This document shows, piece by piece, positions 27,827-27,868 of a DNA stretch of 27,868 bases. This stretch comes from Chara braunii. Its lineage: Eukaryota > Streptophyta > Charophyceae > Charales > Characeae. Each line of letters starts with the position of its first letter. Within the stretch, counting starts at the first letter, position 1. The position numbers and the translations under genes are program-made. Below the pieces are notes generated by a model, which saw only the letters and a program-made list of their open reading frames with translations, searched no databases and had not been told where the DNA came from. The stretch is taken from assembly GCA_003427395.1 (NCBI GenBank), contig BFEA01000365.1, positions 822,055-849,922 of the forward strand, in the 5' to 3' direction.

Positions 27827-27868
<42 letters not shown>
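27573..27868. repeat. GT-rich compound microsatellite to the window end
   Basis: Alternating GT with many GCGT, GCAT and GGGT variants, becoming pure (GT)n from about 27836 to the end. Alternating purine-pyrimidine DNA of this length can adopt Z-form. It continues beyond the window. Confidence 0.95.

Noticed and set aside
27573-27868. Terminal GT-rich DNA as a telomere
   Set aside because: There is no TTTAGGG-type repeat; it is an ordinary compound dinucleotide microsatellite.

Overview
The window looks like repeat-dense nuclear DNA of a plant-lineage eukaryote. It holds no intact cellular gene that I can recognise. The LTR retrotransposon has a primer binding site matching the 3' end of plant initiator-Met tRNA. 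It is a Ty3/gypsy element with a chromodomain-like tail, and a hAT (DUF659-type) transposon relic lies downstream. Microsatellites, homopolymers, splice-like signals and an assembly gap also indicate a eukaryotic draft assembly. The flavour of the gypsy and hAT proteins is close to what I remember from the charophyte alga Chara braunii, but that is an inference and no search was run.

Layout. 1-850: tandem array of palindromic units that comes from a MITE; one solitary copy of that MITE lies at 23253-23446. 1867-1976: a 110-bp foldback element. 2062-2885 (minus): a decayed exon of an S1 (trypsin-like) serine protease plus a second, more degraded fragment. 3176-3860: nested inverted repeats and a 20-bp minisatellite. 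4476-14798: one degenerate Ty3/gypsy element with ~1.06-kb LTRs, a PBS, Gag, protease, RT, RNase H, integrase and a chromodomain-like C-terminus. It carries several stops and frameshifts and key catalytic substitutions, and its 3' LTR is split by 1.37 kb of foreign C-rich tandem repeat. 14799-16730: homopolymers, microsatellites and a 943-base N gap. 17083-22266: a hAT relic (BED-like finger, DUF659, dimerisation domain, long low-complexity C-terminal extension), broken by a GC-rich foldback and many point lesions. 22926-24125: a degenerate tandem repeat of about 240-300 bp into which the MITE has inserted. 24330-27868: microsatellites and small duplications without a recognisable gene.

The genes do not form a pathway. 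The window is a graveyard of selfish elements at several decay stages, with nested insertions that give relative ages: the LTR element before the C-rich insertion in its 3' LTR, and the tandem repeat before the MITE. I found no convincing new biological system. The observations most worth a second look are the MITE that became a dimeric higher-order satellite, the S1 protease exon whose catalytic Ser codon appears to be split by an intron, and the nonsense changes in both transposons that mostly look like C-to-T/G-to-A transitions, often outside CpG.
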